A DNA stretch of 64,000 nucleotides from Rubrivirga sp. SAORIC476 (GTDB lineage: Bacteria; Bacteroidota; Rhodothermia; Rhodothermales; Rubricoccaceae). The stretch spans positions 1 through 64,000 of the forward strand of contig NZ_MVOI01000003.1 in assembly GCF_002283555.1 (NCBI RefSeq). Reading direction: 5' to 3'. Positions 25,883 through 34,701 of the stretch are shown piece after piece (the stretch's first letter is position 1; every line of letters starts with the position of its first letter). The notes beneath the pieces are model-generated. The model saw only the letters and a program-made list of their open reading frames with translations, was not told the DNA's origin and did not search any database. A program made the translations under genes and the position numbers.

Positions 25883-26451
25883 CCAAGGTCCTCGTCGCCC
25901 TCCTCTTCGCGCTCCCGCTCGCCGCGAGCGCACAGGTGGACGCCTCCATCATCCCGGACGACGCGCCCGACTGGTACTCCATGGAGGACGCCATCTCCCT
26001 GGCCCAGGCCGACGACCGGCTGCTCTTCGTCTACGGCTACGCCTCCTGGTGTGGCTACTGCGCCCGCTTCGACACCGAGGTGCTGACCGACGACACCGTC
26101 CAGGCGTACCTCAACGAGAACTACGCGCCGGTCCGCCTGGACATCGAGGGCCGCGACTCGCTCCAGTTCTTCGACGCCCGCGTGACGGGCCGCGACCTCG
26201 GAGGCGCCATGGGCATCACCGGCACCCCGACCCACGTGTTCGTCGACACCGACGGCTCGCTGATCACGAAGATGCCGGGCTTCGTGGACCCCGAGACGTT
26301 CCTCTTCGCGCTCGAGTACATCAAGGAGGAGGCCTACGAGACGACCGCCTTCGACCGGTTCGTGGTGGCCCGGCGGACGGGCCTGAGCCTGGAGCAGTCG
26401 ATGGGCGACCTCGTGGCGCCGCCGCGCACCGCCCCGGCTCCGTCGCAGTAG
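25879..26451 (+). CDS. Secreted thioredoxin-fold protein
   Basis: A 190-aa exported thioredoxin-like oxidoreductase. A signal peptide (MTKVLVALLFALPLAASAQ) is followed by the thioredoxin fold with the redox motif WCGYC (Cys58, Cys61). The cis-Pro strand is visible as GITGTPTHVFVDTDG. A short C-terminal tail is rich in Ala/Pro. It most resembles the Thioredoxin_7/SoxW-like group, acting in the periplasm. It overlaps the glycosyltransferase by 4 bp and the HDAC-like gene begins 4 bp after its stop. Confidence 0.88.
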   Translation: MTKVLVALLFALPLAASAQVDASIIPDDAPDWYSMEDAISLAQADDRLLFVYGYASWCGYCARFDTEVLTDDTVQAYLNENYAPVRLDIEGRDSLQFFDARVTGRDLGGAMGITGTPTHVFVDTDGSLITKMPGFVDPETFLFALEYIKEEAYETTAFDRFVVARRTGLSLEQSMGDLVAPPRTAPAPSQ

Positions 26452-26455
26452 CCGC

Positions 26456-27400
26456 GTGCGGGTCTCGTACCACCCGGCGTACGTCGTCCCCCTGCCCGAG
26501 CGGCACCCGTTCCCGATGGGCAAGTTCTCCGCCCTCCGCGACCTGCTGGTGGCGGAGGGCGTGATCGATCCCGCGGACATCGTGGAGCCCCGCGAGGCCG
26601 ACTGGCCGGACCTGCTGCTGGTCCACACGCGGCGGTACCTGGACGCGCTGGCAGCGGGAACGCTGACGCGCGCCGAAGAGCGACGCATGGGCCTGCCGTG
26701 GAGCGAGGCGCTCGTCCGCCGGAGCCGCCTCGCAGTCCAGGGCACGGTCAACGCCATGTCGATGGCGCTGGTGGACGGGGTCGCAGGCAACCTCGCCGGC
26801 GGTACCCACCATGCGATGCCGGACTGGCCGGAGGGCTTCTGCGTGCTCAACGACGTGGCGGTCGCGCTCCGGGTCCTCCAGCAGACCGGCTGGCTGCGCC
26901 GGGCGCTCGTCCTCGACCTCGACGTCCACCAGGGCAACGGCACCGCGGCCTTCTTCGGGGGCGACCGCGCGTGGCCCGGTGGCGGCGTCTACACGGTGTC
27001 GGTGCACGGCGCGAACAACTACCCGTTCCGGAAGCCGCCCTCCACCTGTGACGTGGGCCTGCCCGACGGCACCGGCGACGAGGCCTACCTCAGCACGCTG
27101 GCCGACCTCCTCCCCCGCCTGCTCGCCGACGCGGCCCCCGACCTCGTGGTGTACCTGGGCGGCGTGGACGTGGTGGCGGAGGACCGGTTCGGGCGGCTGG
27201 CGCTCTCGCGCGACGGGCTCGCGGCCCGCGACCGGTTCGTCTGCGAGACCGTCCGCGACGCCGGGGTGCCGCTGTGCCTGCTCCTCTCCGGCGGCTACGC
27301 GGCGCGCCGGACGCCGGGGCAGGCGCCGGAGACGCTCGCCCGAGCGACGGCCGCCCTCCACGCGACGATGTACCGGGAGGCGTCGGCCGTCTTCGGCTGA
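26456..27400 (+). CDS. Histone deacetylase / acetoin-utilization (AcuC-like) family hydrolase
   Basis: A zinc-dependent amidohydrolase of the class I/II HDAC superfamily. The catalytic His pair is in GGTHHAMPDWPEGFC. Zinc ligands are Asp and His in LDLDVHQGNGTA and Asp in LGGVDVVAEDRFG; a Tyr-containing SGGYAAR block near the C-terminus completes the site. The length (314 aa) fits. In bacteria such enzymes deacetylate acetyl-CoA synthetase, polyamines or other small amides, and the substrate here is unknown. The GTG start at 26456 lies 4 bp after the thioredoxin stop, so it belongs to that operon. Confidence 0.92.
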   Translation: MRVSYHPAYVVPLPERHPFPMGKFSALRDLLVAEGVIDPADIVEPREADWPDLLLVHTRRYLDALAAGTLTRAEERRMGLPWSEALVRRSRLAVQGTVNAMSMALVDGVAGNLAGGTHHAMPDWPEGFCVLNDVAVALRVLQQTGWLRRALVLDLDVHQGNGTAAFFGGDRAWPGGGVYTVSVHGANNYPFRKPPSTCDVGLPDGTGDEAYLSTLADLLPRLLADAAPDLVVYLGGVDVVAEDRFGRLALSRDGLAARDRFVCETVRDAGVPLCLLLSGGYAARRTPGQAPETLARATAALHATMYREASAVFG

Positions 27401-27469
27401 GCCTCCGTGGCGTGGACGGCTGAACCGCGTGTGTCCACCATCGTTCAGAGAGCCCCCGCGACGACTCCG

Positions 27470-27670
27470 ATGCCCCTCTCCCGTCCCCAGACCCGCGCCT
27501 TTGTCCTCGTCCTCGTCGTGCTGATGCTGGGCCTCTCGGTCCTCGCGACGGTCATGATCACCCGAGGTTGGTCCAACGAGACCGTCCAGGAGCAGGTGGA
27601 GCAACAGGAGAGCGAGCGGCGGCAGGCCATGCCACGGCTCAACCCGGACGCCGAGGCCGACGCCGAGTGA
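27470..27670 (+). CDS. Small single-pass membrane protein, hypothetical
   Basis: A 66-aa product with a short basic N-terminus, one membrane helix (about residues 10-30, FVLVLVVLMLGLSVLATVMI) and a polar tail rich in Glu and Gln (VQEQVEQQESERRQ), likely helical. ATG at 27470 is chosen because it starts 9 residues before the helix. It is about 70 bp after the HDAC-like gene in the same direction and ends at a bidirectional hairpin. No family is recognised. Confidence 0.6.
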   Translation: MPLSRPQTRAFVLVLVVLMLGLSVLATVMITRGWSNETVQEQVEQQESERRQAMPRLNPDAEADAE

Positions 27671-27673
27671 CCT

Positions 27674-27692
27674 CGCCTCGGCACCGAGGCGG
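27674..27692. terminator. Palindromic bidirectional terminator
   Basis: CGCCTCGGCACCGAGGCGG lies between two convergent genes (stops at 27670 and 27704). It forms an 8-bp stem around CA and shares its 16-base core with the hairpins at 5838 and 48387. Confidence 0.6.
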
Positions 27693-27703
27693 ACGCGGCC
27701 GGG

Positions 27704-28024
27704 CTAGCTCCGACGGCTCAGCCCGACCCCGAGCGCGATGAGCGCCGCCGCGCCGATGCCCAGGTAGAGCGGCTTCGAGAGCACCGCCTCCGTCCACGAC
27801 GGCTCCGCCGCAGGAAGCTGGTCGAACGTGTGGACCGCCTCGATCTGCCCCTTGTCGCCATGGACCACGACCCGCCCGGCACCGAGCTGGCGGACGTAGC
27901 CGGACGCGCGGGAGACGGCGTCGTCGCGATCGTCCGCCTCGAACGAGAGCGACGGGGAGCCTTCGAGACGGACCCCCCAGCGCTCGTCGTGGGGGACGAT
28001 GTGGTAGACGTTGCGACTGGGCAT
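27704..28024 (-). CDS. DUF2188 protein with C-terminal membrane helix
   Basis: A 106-aa protein. The DUF2188 domain covers residues about 5-68, with the pattern VYHIVPHDERWGVRLEG, then an Ala/Asp helix, then GAGRVVVHGDKGQIE. A short linker leads to one C-terminal membrane helix (YLGIGAAALIALGVGL) ending SRRS. The domain would therefore face the cytoplasm as a tail-anchored protein. DUF2188 has no established function. It is divergent from the penicillin-acylase-like gene. Confidence 0.82.
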   Translation of the reverse strand: MPSRNVYHIVPHDERWGVRLEGSPSLSFEADDRDDAVSRASGYVRQLGAGRVVVHGDKGQIEAVHTFDQLPAAEPSWTEAVLSKPLYLGIGAAALIALGVGLSRRS

Positions 28025-28062
28025 GGCGTGAGGAGAAGGTGAAGCGTCTCTACGCCCGTCCG

Positions 28063-28070
28063 TACCATCC
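28063..28070 (+). promoter_or_regulatory. Possible -7 promoter box for the acylase-family gene
   Basis: TACCATCC, preceded by G as in the GTAGCTT boxes, lies 23 bases before the ATG at 28094. It matches only TA and a later T of the consensus; the spacing is the main support. Confidence 0.25.
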
Positions 28071-28093
28071 GGTGCCCGAACCAGCCTCTACGA

Positions 28094-30415
28094 ATGAAAC
28101 GCGCCGTCTTTGTCCTCGTGTCCATCGTCGTCCTGATCCTGGTGCTCGGGGCGGTGGGCATCTGGGGGACGCTCCGGGCCAGCCTCCCCACCCTCAACGG
28201 CGAGGAGGCGTTGCCGGGCCTGTCGTCCGCCGTGACCGTCGAGCGCGACGCGGCAGGCGTGCCGACCCTCACCGCGGCGACCCGCGCCGACGCCGCGCGT
28301 GCGCTCGGCTACGTCCACGCCCAGGAGCGGACGTTCCAGATGGACCTCCTCCGCCGCGCCGCAGCGGGCGAGCTCTCGGCCCTGCTCGGAGAGGCCACGT
28401 GGTCCACCGACTCGACGCTGCGCCCGCAGCGACTCCGCGCGCGGGCCGAAGCGGTCGTGGAGGCCCTCCCGGCCGAGCAGCGCGCCGTTCTCGACGCCTA
28501 CACGGACGGCGTCAACACGGGCCGTGACGCGCTCGGCGCGTGGCCGTTCGAGTACCTCGCCCTCCGCCAGGCGCCCGAGCCGTGGAAGCCCGAGGACTCG
28601 ATCCTGGCCGCCTACGCCATGTACCTGGACCTCCAGTTCGACGGCGGCTTCGGCATCGAGTTGGACCGGCACGCTGTCGAGGCGACCCTGCCCGGCCCGC
28701 TCGCCGCCTTCCTGATGCCCGAGGGCGACGCCTGGGACGCGCCCATCGAGGGCGAGGCGCTGGAGCCGCCGCCGGTCCCCACGGCCGAGGAGATCGGCGA
28801 CTTCCGCCCCGGCGCGGAGCGAGCGGCCGTCCCGGAAGCCGAGATCCCCGGCTCCAACAACTGGGCCGTCTCCGGCGAGCTGACCGCGACCGGGAGCGCG
28901 ATGGTGGCCGACGACATGCACCTCGGTCTGCGGCTCCCCCACATCTGGTTTCGCGCCTCCCTCGTCGTCGGCGGGCGGCGTATCACCGGCGTCACCCTGC
29001 CCGGCACGCCGCTGATGGTGGTCGGCAGCAACGGCGACGTGGCGTGGGGCTTCACCAACTCCTACGCCGACTACATCGACTATGTCCGCCTCGTGGAGGA
29101 CCCGGAGCGCCCCGGTCATGTCCTGACCGACTCCGGGAGCGTCGCCGTCGACACGTTGCGCGAGCAGGTCCGCCTCGGCGACGCGGTGCGGGAAGTCGTG
29201 ATCGTAGACACGCCCTGGGGACCGGTCACGGCCCACGACGCCGACGGGACCGCGTATGCGATGCAATGGGGCGCACACCGGACGGCGTCGACCAACCTCG
29301 CGCTCCTCGATGTGGAGACGGCGACGACGCTCGACGAGGCGCTCGACGCCGCCAACCGGTCCGGCATCCCGGGCCAGAACTTCGTCGCAGGCGACCGCGC
29401 CGGGCGCATCGGCTGGACCATCGCCGGGCAGATCCCCCACCGCGTCGGCCGCGACGGCAAGCGCCCGGTCGATTCGACCGACCCGAACGCCCGCTGGGAC
29501 CGGTTCCTGACGCCCGACGAGGTGCCCCGCATCGTGGACCCCGCCGACGGGCGGCTGTGGACGGCCAACGCGCGCGTGGTCTCGGGCGAGGCGCTTGCCG
29601 TGCTCGGCGGCGACAACTACGCGCCCGGCGCCCGCGCCCGCCAGATCCGCGACGGCCTCCGCGCCCTCGACGCCCCCATCTCCGAGCGCGACCTGCTCGC
29701 CATCCAGTTGGACGACCGCGCGCTGTTCTATGCCCGCTGGCGCTCGCTCCTCCTCAACACGCTCGCCGAGGCGGACGCTTCGCCCGAGCGCGACCGCCTC
29801 GCCCGGCTCGTCGACGACTGGAGCGGCCGCGCCGCACCCGACGACGCGGGCTACCGCCTGGTCCGCGACTTCCGGACCAAGGTGGTCGACCGGGTGCTGC
29901 CACCGCTGCTGGCGCCGGTCCGCGCTCGAACGCCGCGCGTGGAGTTGCCCGGACGCGACGAGACGCCCGTCTGGTCGCTCGTCTCTGAGCGCCCTGCGCA
30001 CCTCCTCCCCGTGGGCTACGCCGACTGGGACGCCCTGCTCCTCGACGCCGCCGACGCCGTCACGTTGCGGCACCCGGACCTCGCCGCCGCGACCTGGGGC
30101 GCCTACAACACGCTCCGCATGGAGCACCCGATGGCCTCCGTCCTGCCCGGCATCGGCGACCGGCTGATGATGCCGGAGGTCCAGCAGCCGGGCGACCAGC
30201 GGATGCCTCGCGTCTCCGGCCCCTCGTTCGGCGTCTCCGAGCGCATGGTCGTGTCCCCCGGCCACGAAGAGGACGGCATCTTCCACATGCCCGGCGGGCA
30301 GGCGGGCCACTTCCTCTCCCCCTACTGGGGCGCGGGCCACGACGACTGGGCGCAGGGCCGCCCCTCCCCCTTCCTCCCCGGCGAGACCGTCTACACGCTC
30401 ACGCTGGTTCCTTGA
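28094..30415 (+). CDS. Penicillin acylase family (Ntn) hydrolase
   Basis: A 773-aa membrane-anchored or periplasmic N-terminal-nucleophile hydrolase that matures by self-cleavage into small and large subunits. An N-terminal helix (AVFVLVSIVVLILVLGAVGI) precedes the alpha-subunit, which has VTVERDAAGVPTLTAATR and the ALGYVHAQERTFQMDLLRR signature. The predicted cleavage site and nucleophile are Gly253-Ser254 in EIPGSNNWAV. The beta-subunit follows with DDMHLGLRLPHIW and GVTLPGTPLMVVGSNGDVAWGFTNS. Substrates in the family include beta-lactams, acyl-homoserine lactones and N-acyl amino acids; none can be assigned here. Confidence 0.94.
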   Translation: MKRAVFVLVSIVVLILVLGAVGIWGTLRASLPTLNGEEALPGLSSAVTVERDAAGVPTLTAATRADAARALGYVHAQERTFQMDLLRRAAAGELSALLGEATWSTDSTLRPQRLRARAEAVVEALPAEQRAVLDAYTDGVNTGRDALGAWPFEYLALRQAPEPWKPEDSILAAYAMYLDLQFDGGFGIELDRHAVEATLPGPLAAFLMPEGDAWDAPIEGEALEPPPVPTAEEIGDFRPGAERAAVPEAEIPGSNNWAVSGELTATGSAMVADDMHLGLRLPHIWFRASLVVGGRRITGVTLPGTPLMVVGSNGDVAWGFTNSYADYIDYVRLVEDPERPGHVLTDSGSVAVDTLREQVRLGDAVREVVIVDTPWGPVTAHDADGTAYAMQWGAHRTASTNLALLDVETATTLDEALDAANRSGIPGQNFVAGDRAGRIGWTIAGQIPHRVGRDGKRPVDSTDPNARWDRFLTPDEVPRIVDPADGRLWTANARVVSGEALAVLGGDNYAPGARARQIRDGLRALDAPISERDLLAIQLDDRALFYARWRSLLLNTLAEADASPERDRLARLVDDWSGRAAPDDAGYRLVRDFRTKVVDRVLPPLLAPVRARTPRVELPGRDETPVWSLVSERPAHLLPVGYADWDALLLDAADAVTLRHPDLAAATWGAYNTLRMEHPMASVLPGIGDRLMMPEVQQPGDQRMPRVSGPSFGVSERMVVSPGHEEDGIFHMPGGQAGHFLSPYWGAGHDDWAQGRPSPFLPGETVYTLTLVP

Positions 30416-30458
30416 CATCGTAGGATCGTATGGCAGGCGCCCCTCGGCGAAGCCGCCC

Positions 30459-30476
30459 GACGCGCCTCAGCGCGTC
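30459..30476. terminator. Short hairpin at the ddl / acylase convergence
   Basis: GACGCGC (30459-30465) and GCGCGTC (30470-30476) form a perfect 7-bp stem with a 4-nt loop. It lies 44 bases past the acylase stop and overlaps the last codons of ddl, so it could act on plus-strand transcripts. Confidence 0.35.
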
Positions 30477-31513
30477 GTCTTGCGAGCCGCGTCGCGGGCG
30501 TGGCGGTCCAGGCCGAGTTGGAGCAGGTCGTCCACCAGCGTCTCGATGGGGCGGCCCGTCCTCGCCCACATCACCGGATACATGCTGCGCGAGGTGAAGC
30601 CCGGGATCGTGTTGATCTCGTTGACCAGCACGTCGCCCGCGTCGGTGACGAAGAAGTCGACCCGGCTGAGGCCCTCGCAGCCGAGTGCGACGTAGGCCTC
30701 GACGGCCATCCGGCGGACGGTCTCGGCGACCTCGGCGGGCAGATCGGCCGGGACCTCCATGCGCGACGCGTCGGGGTCCTCGTACTTGGCGTCGTAGGTG
30801 TAGAACTGGGCCGTCGACACGATCTCGCCGGGGACGGACGCCGCGGGCCGCTCGTTGCCGAGCACGGCCACCTCGATCTCGCGCCCGACGATGCCGGTCT
30901 CGACGAGAATCGTCTTGTCGTACAGGAACGCCTCGTCCAGCGCCGCCTCGAACCCGTCGGCCGCCTCGACCTTGCTCACGCCGACCGACGACCCCGAGTT
31001 GGCGGGCTTCACGAACACGAGCGCACCGAGCGCTTCACTGACGTCCTCGAACGCGACGCCGTCCCGCTCGTGGGCGCGGATCACCACGAACGGCGTCGTC
31101 GGCAACCCGGCGGCCTCCAGGAGCCGCTTCGCGACCACCTTGTCCATGCATGCCGCCGACGCCAGCACGTCGGGGCCGACGTACGGCAGGCCGAGCGTGT
31201 GCAGAAAGCCCTGGATGGTGCCATCCTCGCCGTTGTGGCCGTGGAGAATCGGGAAGACGATGTCGAGCCCGAGAGCCCCCAGGTCGGCACTCGTCACGGT
31301 TCCCTCGCCCCCGTGCGGGACGAAAACGGCGGCCTCCTCGTCCCCACCGATCCCATCGGTCACGTGCCACTGACCGTCCAGGGCGATGTAGATCGGCGTC
31401 ACGCGGTGGCGCGCGGCCAGCGCGTCGTAGACCGTCCGCGCGGAGCGGATCGAGATCGCGTGCTCGGCCGACTGGCCACCGTAGAGGAGTCCGACGTGAA
31501 GAGGGGCGGGCAT
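30467..31513 (-). CDS. ddl: D-alanine--D-alanine ligase
   Basis: It makes the D-Ala-D-Ala dipeptide for peptidoglycan. The 348-aa ATP-grasp enzyme shows the Ddl N-terminal motif (VGLLYGGQSAEHAISIRSA), PILHGHNGEDGTIQG, LPYVGPDVLASAACMDK, and the ATP-binding FVKPANSGSSVGVSKV. The metal-binding end is CEGLSRVDFFV and NEINTIPGFT. ATG at 31513 starts the family N-terminus. A TAGCTTTG box lies 24 bases upstream. It is divergent from icd and convergent with the acylase gene. Confidence 0.96.
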   Translation of the reverse strand: MPAPLHVGLLYGGQSAEHAISIRSARTVYDALAARHRVTPIYIALDGQWHVTDGIGGDEEAAVFVPHGGEGTVTSADLGALGLDIVFPILHGHNGEDGTIQGFLHTLGLPYVGPDVLASAACMDKVVAKRLLEAAGLPTTPFVVIRAHERDGVAFEDVSEALGALVFVKPANSGSSVGVSKVEAADGFEAALDEAFLYDKTILVETGIVGREIEVAVLGNERPAASVPGEIVSTAQFYTYDAKYEDPDASRMEVPADLPAEVAETVRRMAVEAYVALGCEGLSRVDFFVTDAGDVLVNEINTIPGFTSRSMYPVMWARTGRPIETLVDDLLQLGLDRHARDAARKTTR

Positions 31514-31537
31514 GACGAGGCGAATCGGGGGGGAGGC

Positions 31538-31545
31538 CAAAGCTA
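31538..31545 (-). promoter_or_regulatory. Candidate -7 promoter box for ddl
   Basis: The minus strand reads CGTAGCTTTG, an exact TAnnTTTG match, 24 bases before the ddl ATG. Confidence 0.6.
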
Positions 31546-31683
31546 CGGGGGACCGAGACCCCCAGAACAGCGCCGGCGGAGGTCCGGCGGGAAAGCGGTC
31601 CCGAGGGGCAGCCACCCGAGCGAGCCCCCTGGACTTCCGCATCTCGCCTCTCCGTGCGGTGGATCGGTCCGCGCCGCGCCGCG

Positions 31684-31691
31684 TAGCTTCC
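31684..31691 (+). promoter_or_regulatory. Candidate -7 promoter box for icd
   Basis: CGTAGCTTCC, the same core as at alaS and the cystathionine beta-synthase gene, lies 31 bases before the icd ATG. Confidence 0.5.
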
Positions 31692-31722
31692 GGGCCCTCT
31701 CTCCAAGACACCCGACCTTCCG

Positions 31723-32973
31723 ATGGCCGACACCCAGCACAGCACTTCTTCCGGCGAGACGATCCGCATGACCGAGGACGGTCTGCACGTCCCGGACCAC
31801 CCCATCATCCCGTTCATCGAAGGCGATGGCATCGGCCCTGACATCTGGGCGTCGGCGTCGCGCGTGCTCGATGCGGCCGTCGAGAAGGCCTACGACGGGA
31901 AGCGCCAGATCGTCTGGAAGGAGGTTCTGGCGGGTGAGAAGGCCCACGACCAGACCGGCGAGTGGCTGCCGCAGGCCACGCTCGACGCCATCGATGAGCA
32001 CCTCGTCGCGATCAAGGGACCACTCACGACGCCCGTCGGCGGCGGCATCCGGAGCCTCAACGTGGCGCTCCGCCAGAAGCTCGACCTGTACGCCTGCGTC
32101 CGCCCCGTCCGCTACTTTACCGGCGTCCCGTCGCCGGTCAAGGCGCCCGAGGACGTGGACATGATCATCTTCCGCGAGAACACGGAGGACATCTACGCGG
32201 GCATCGAGTTCGAGAACGGCACCGAGGACGCCGAGACGTTCAAGGCCCTCCTCAAGGAGCATTTCCCGGAGCGCTTCAAGAACGTCCGCTTCCCCGACAC
32301 GGCAGGCTTCGGCATCAAGCCGGTCTCGCAGGAGGGGACGACGCGCCTCGTCCGTGCCGCGTTCGACTACGCGGTCACGAACGGCAAGGACTCCGTGACG
32401 CTCGTCCACAAGGGCAACATCATGAAGTTCACCGAGGGCGCTTTCCGCGACTGGGGCTACGAGCTGGCCGACGCCGAGTACGGCGCGGAGACGCTGGACG
32501 GCGGCCCTTGGCGCACGTTCACCAAGAACGGCGTCACGATCACGGTCAAGGATGTCATCGCGGACGCCTTCCTCCAGCAGATCCTGACCCGCCCCGCCGA
32601 GTACGGCGTCATTGCGACGCTCAACCTCAACGGCGACTACGTCTCGGACGCGCTCGCGGCCGAGGTCGGCGGCATCGGCATCGCGCCGGGCGCCAACATC
32701 AACTACACGACGGGCGTGGCGCTCTTCGAGGCGACCCACGGCACGGCGCCGAAGTACGCCGGGCAGGACAAGGTCAACCCGTCGTCGGTGATCCTCTCGG
32801 GCGAGATGATGCTCCGCTACATGGGCTGGACCGAGGCCGCCGACGCCATCATTCAGTCGATGGAGACGACCATCGGCCAGAAGCGCGTCACGTACGACTT
32901 CGAGCGCCAGATGGAGGGCGCCACGCTGCTCAAGTGCTCCGAGTTCGGCGACGCGCTGATCGAGAACCTGTAG
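31723..32973 (+). CDS. icd: Isocitrate dehydrogenase, NADP-dependent
   Basis: A TCA-cycle enzyme: isocitrate + NADP+ to 2-oxoglutarate + CO2 + NADPH. The 416-aa sequence is of the E. coli homodimeric type I. It shows [14 protein letters not shown] at the N-terminus and the substrate loop [13 protein letters not shown], whose Ser is the residue phosphorylated by AceK in E. coli. [28 protein letters not shown] and [19 protein letters not shown] follow. The cofactor end [13 protein letters not shown] with RYMGW also fits. No aceK is visible nearby. It is followed by a strong intrinsic terminator. Confidence 0.97.
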   Translation: MADTQHSTSSGETIRMTEDGLHVPDHPIIPFIEGDGIGPDIWASASRVLDAAVEKAYDGKRQIVWKEVLAGEKAHDQTGEWLPQATLDAIDEHLVAIKGPLTTPVGGGIRSLNVALRQKLDLYACVRPVRYFTGVPSPVKAPEDVDMIIFRENTEDIYAGIEFENGTEDAETFKALLKEHFPERFKNVRFPDTAGFGIKPVSQEGTTRLVRAAFDYAVTNGKDSVTLVHKGNIMKFTEGAFRDWGYELADAEYGAETLDGGPWRTFTKNGVTITVKDVIADAFLQQILTRPAEYGVIATLNLNGDYVSDALAAEVGGIGIAPGANINYTTGVALFEATHGTAPKYAGQDKVNPSSVILSGEMMLRYMGWTEAADAIIQSMETTIGQKRVTYDFERQMEGATLLKCSEFGDALIENL

Positions 32974-32998
32974 GACAGCGGACCGCAGACCACGGACG

Positions 32999-33033
32999 AT
33001 GGCCCGCCTCGGTGACGTTCCGAGGTGGGCCAT
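32999..33033 (+). terminator. Rho-independent terminator of icd
   Basis: A 14-bp stem pairs ATGGCCCGCCTCGG with CCGAGGTGGGCCAT (one G-T pair) around a 7-nt loop. The T-rich run TTTCTTGTTC follows. This is the clearest terminator in the window. It begins 26 bases after the icd stop. Confidence 0.85.
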
Positions 33034-33064
33034 TTCTTGTTCTCCCTTCCTCTCCCTCCGTTCT

Positions 33065-34105
33065 GTGAATCGACGCCACCTCCTCCGCTCCCTCCCTCTC
33101 GGCGCCGCGCTGGGCCTCGCCGGGGGCGCCGCCCGCGCCACCGAACCCCGCCCGACGACGGCCCGCCCGAGGCGGCTGCGGCCCGGCGACACCGTCGGCC
33201 TGATCAGTCCGGCCGGGGTGACGACCGACCCCACCGACATCGGCCGCGCGCAGGCGGCGCTCGCGGCACTGGGGCTGGAGACCGTCGTCGCCCCCCACGC
33301 GCTCGCCGAGGTGGGCTACTTCGCCGGGACCGACGAGCAGCGGGCCGCCGACGTGACCCGGATGTTCGCCGACCGGCAGGTGGACGGCATCCTGACGATG
33401 CGCGGGGGCTGGGGATGCGCTCGCCTTCTACCTCATCTGGACTTCGAGGTCATCCGTGCCAACCCCAAGGTGCTCTGCGGCTTCAGCGACGTCACCTCCC
33501 TCCTTCTCGCGATCACGGCTCGCACCGGGCTCGTCACGTTCCACGGCCCGAATGCGACCTCGAACCTGAACGGGTTCACCGGCCAGAGCTTCCGACGCGT
33601 GGTGATGGACGCCGATGCGGTGACTCTCGCGAACCCGCCGTTCGGCCCGGACACGCCCGTCCTCGCCCGGTACCCCACCACCACGCTCCGCCCCGGCCAG
33701 GCACGCGGACCGCTCCTCGGCGGCAACCTGACCGTGCTGGCGTCGATGGTCGGAACGCCGTTCCTGCCGCCGCTCGACGGCGCCATCCTGTTCGTCGAGG
33801 ACGTGGGCGAGGCCATCTACCGCATCGACCGGATGCTGACGCAGATCGGACAGGCCGGACTGCTGGACGGCATCGCAGGGTTCGTGTTCGGCGCCTGCAA
33901 CCGCTGCGATCACGACTCCGGCGACTCGGCGGGCTTCACGCTGGAGGAGGTGATCCGCCAACACATCGAGCCGCTGGGCGTGCCCGCATACACCGGAGCG
34001 ACCATCGGCCACCTCGGGCCGAAGCTGACCGTCCCGCTGGGCGCCGAGGTCGAGATCGATGCCGAGGCGGGAACGCTGAGGCTGACCGCGCCTGCAGTGA
34101 TGTGA
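33065..34105 (+). CDS. LD-carboxypeptidase (peptidase family S66), probably Tat-exported
   Basis: It trims peptidoglycan tetrapeptides by cutting the L-Lys/Dap-D-Ala bond, or a related substrate. The 346-aa product from GTG 33065 starts with a twin-arginine-like signal (NRRHLLRSLPLGAALGLAGGAARA). The catalytic Ser lies in CGFSDVTSLLL, Glu in ILFVEDVGEAIYRIDRML, and His in TGATIGHLGPKLTVPLG. GTG is chosen over the ATG at 32999 because that ATG is inside the icd terminator hairpin. The leader is strikingly pyrimidine-rich. Confidence 0.92.
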   Translation: MNRRHLLRSLPLGAALGLAGGAARATEPRPTTARPRRLRPGDTVGLISPAGVTTDPTDIGRAQAALAALGLETVVAPHALAEVGYFAGTDEQRAADVTRMFADRQVDGILTMRGGWGCARLLPHLDFEVIRANPKVLCGFSDVTSLLLAITARTGLVTFHGPNATSNLNGFTGQSFRRVVMDADAVTLANPPFGPDTPVLARYPTTTLRPGQARGPLLGGNLTVLASMVGTPFLPPLDGAILFVEDVGEAIYRIDRMLTQIGQAGLLDGIAGFVFGACNRCDHDSGDSAGFTLEEVIRQHIEPLGVPAYTGATIGHLGPKLTVPLGAEVEIDAEAGTLRLTAPAVM

Positions 34106-34241
34106 AGTGAGACCATCCCTCTCACCGACAGGAGAAAGCGACTAAGGACATGGGACACGAAACCTCATGCTGCTGAGGTGTGGGTCCATTGTGCGCCAGG
34201 GCCAGTCGGCGGAAACTGGAAGCTCACTTCCCTCCCGCCTC

Positions 34242-34640
34242 ATGTCCCGCCTTCTCTCCTCCTTTCTCGCCCTCGGCCTCGCCCTGACGCTCACAGCCTG
34301 TGATGCCGTCGCCCCACAGCCCAACCTCGCACTCGCGGACGCCTCCAGCGCCACGGTCTCGGTGAACGTGGCCCCCGGCTCCACGCTCTGCACGTACAGC
34401 TTCTACCACGCCACCGCGACGGTCAGCAACCTGCCCGCTGGTGTCACGGTCAGCCATTACCGGTGGTACAAAGACGGCCAACTGATGAGTGGCGAGACGG
34501 AACGGCGCGTGTTCGGGACGACCGGAGCGGCGGGGTCCTTCACCCACTCCGTCTACGCCGTGCTGAGCAACGGCTCCGAATCCGGCACCAACGTGACCGT
34601 CAACGTGGTCAGCAGCCCCTCGTGCAGTGGCGGCTGGTAG
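34242..34640 (+). CDS. Small lipoprotein, hypothetical
   Basis: A 132-aa lipoprotein with signal sequence and lipobox (LALTLTACD). The mature part looks like one immunoglobulin-like or PKD-like beta-sandwich: FYHATATVSNLPAGVTVSHYRWYKDGQ, a SFTHSVYAVLSNGSESG strand, then TVNVVSSPSCSGGW. Cysteines at both ends could form a disulfide. No family is recognised. Codon use is less GC-rich than in neighbouring genes. ATG at 34242 begins the signal peptide. Confidence 0.7.
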   Translation: MSRLLSSFLALGLALTLTACDAVAPQPNLALADASSATVSVNVAPGSTLCTYSFYHATATVSNLPAGVTVSHYRWYKDGQLMSGETERRVFGTTGAAGSFTHSVYAVLSNGSESGTNVTVNVVSSPSCSGGW

Positions 34641-34666
34641 GAGGCCCCTGCTCCCGGTCCCGATTG

Positions 34667-34696
34667 CGGCCGCCCGGCCTCGTGCCGAGGCGGCCG
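34667..34696. terminator. Bidirectional hairpin between convergent genes
   Basis: CCTCG (34678-34682) and CGAGG (34686-34690) form the inner stem; CGGCCG on each side (34667-34672, 34691-34696) extends it across a 5-nt bulge. It is a variant of the CCTCGGnnCCGAGG palindrome seen elsewhere and sits between stops at 34640 and 34702. Confidence 0.5.
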
Positions 34697-34701
34697 TTCG
34701 C

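Noticed and set aside
24680-25933. A 418-residue extension of the HtrA protease
   Set aside because: It lies antisense to the glycosyltransferase gene and has no domain similarity; the protease signal begins near 24607.
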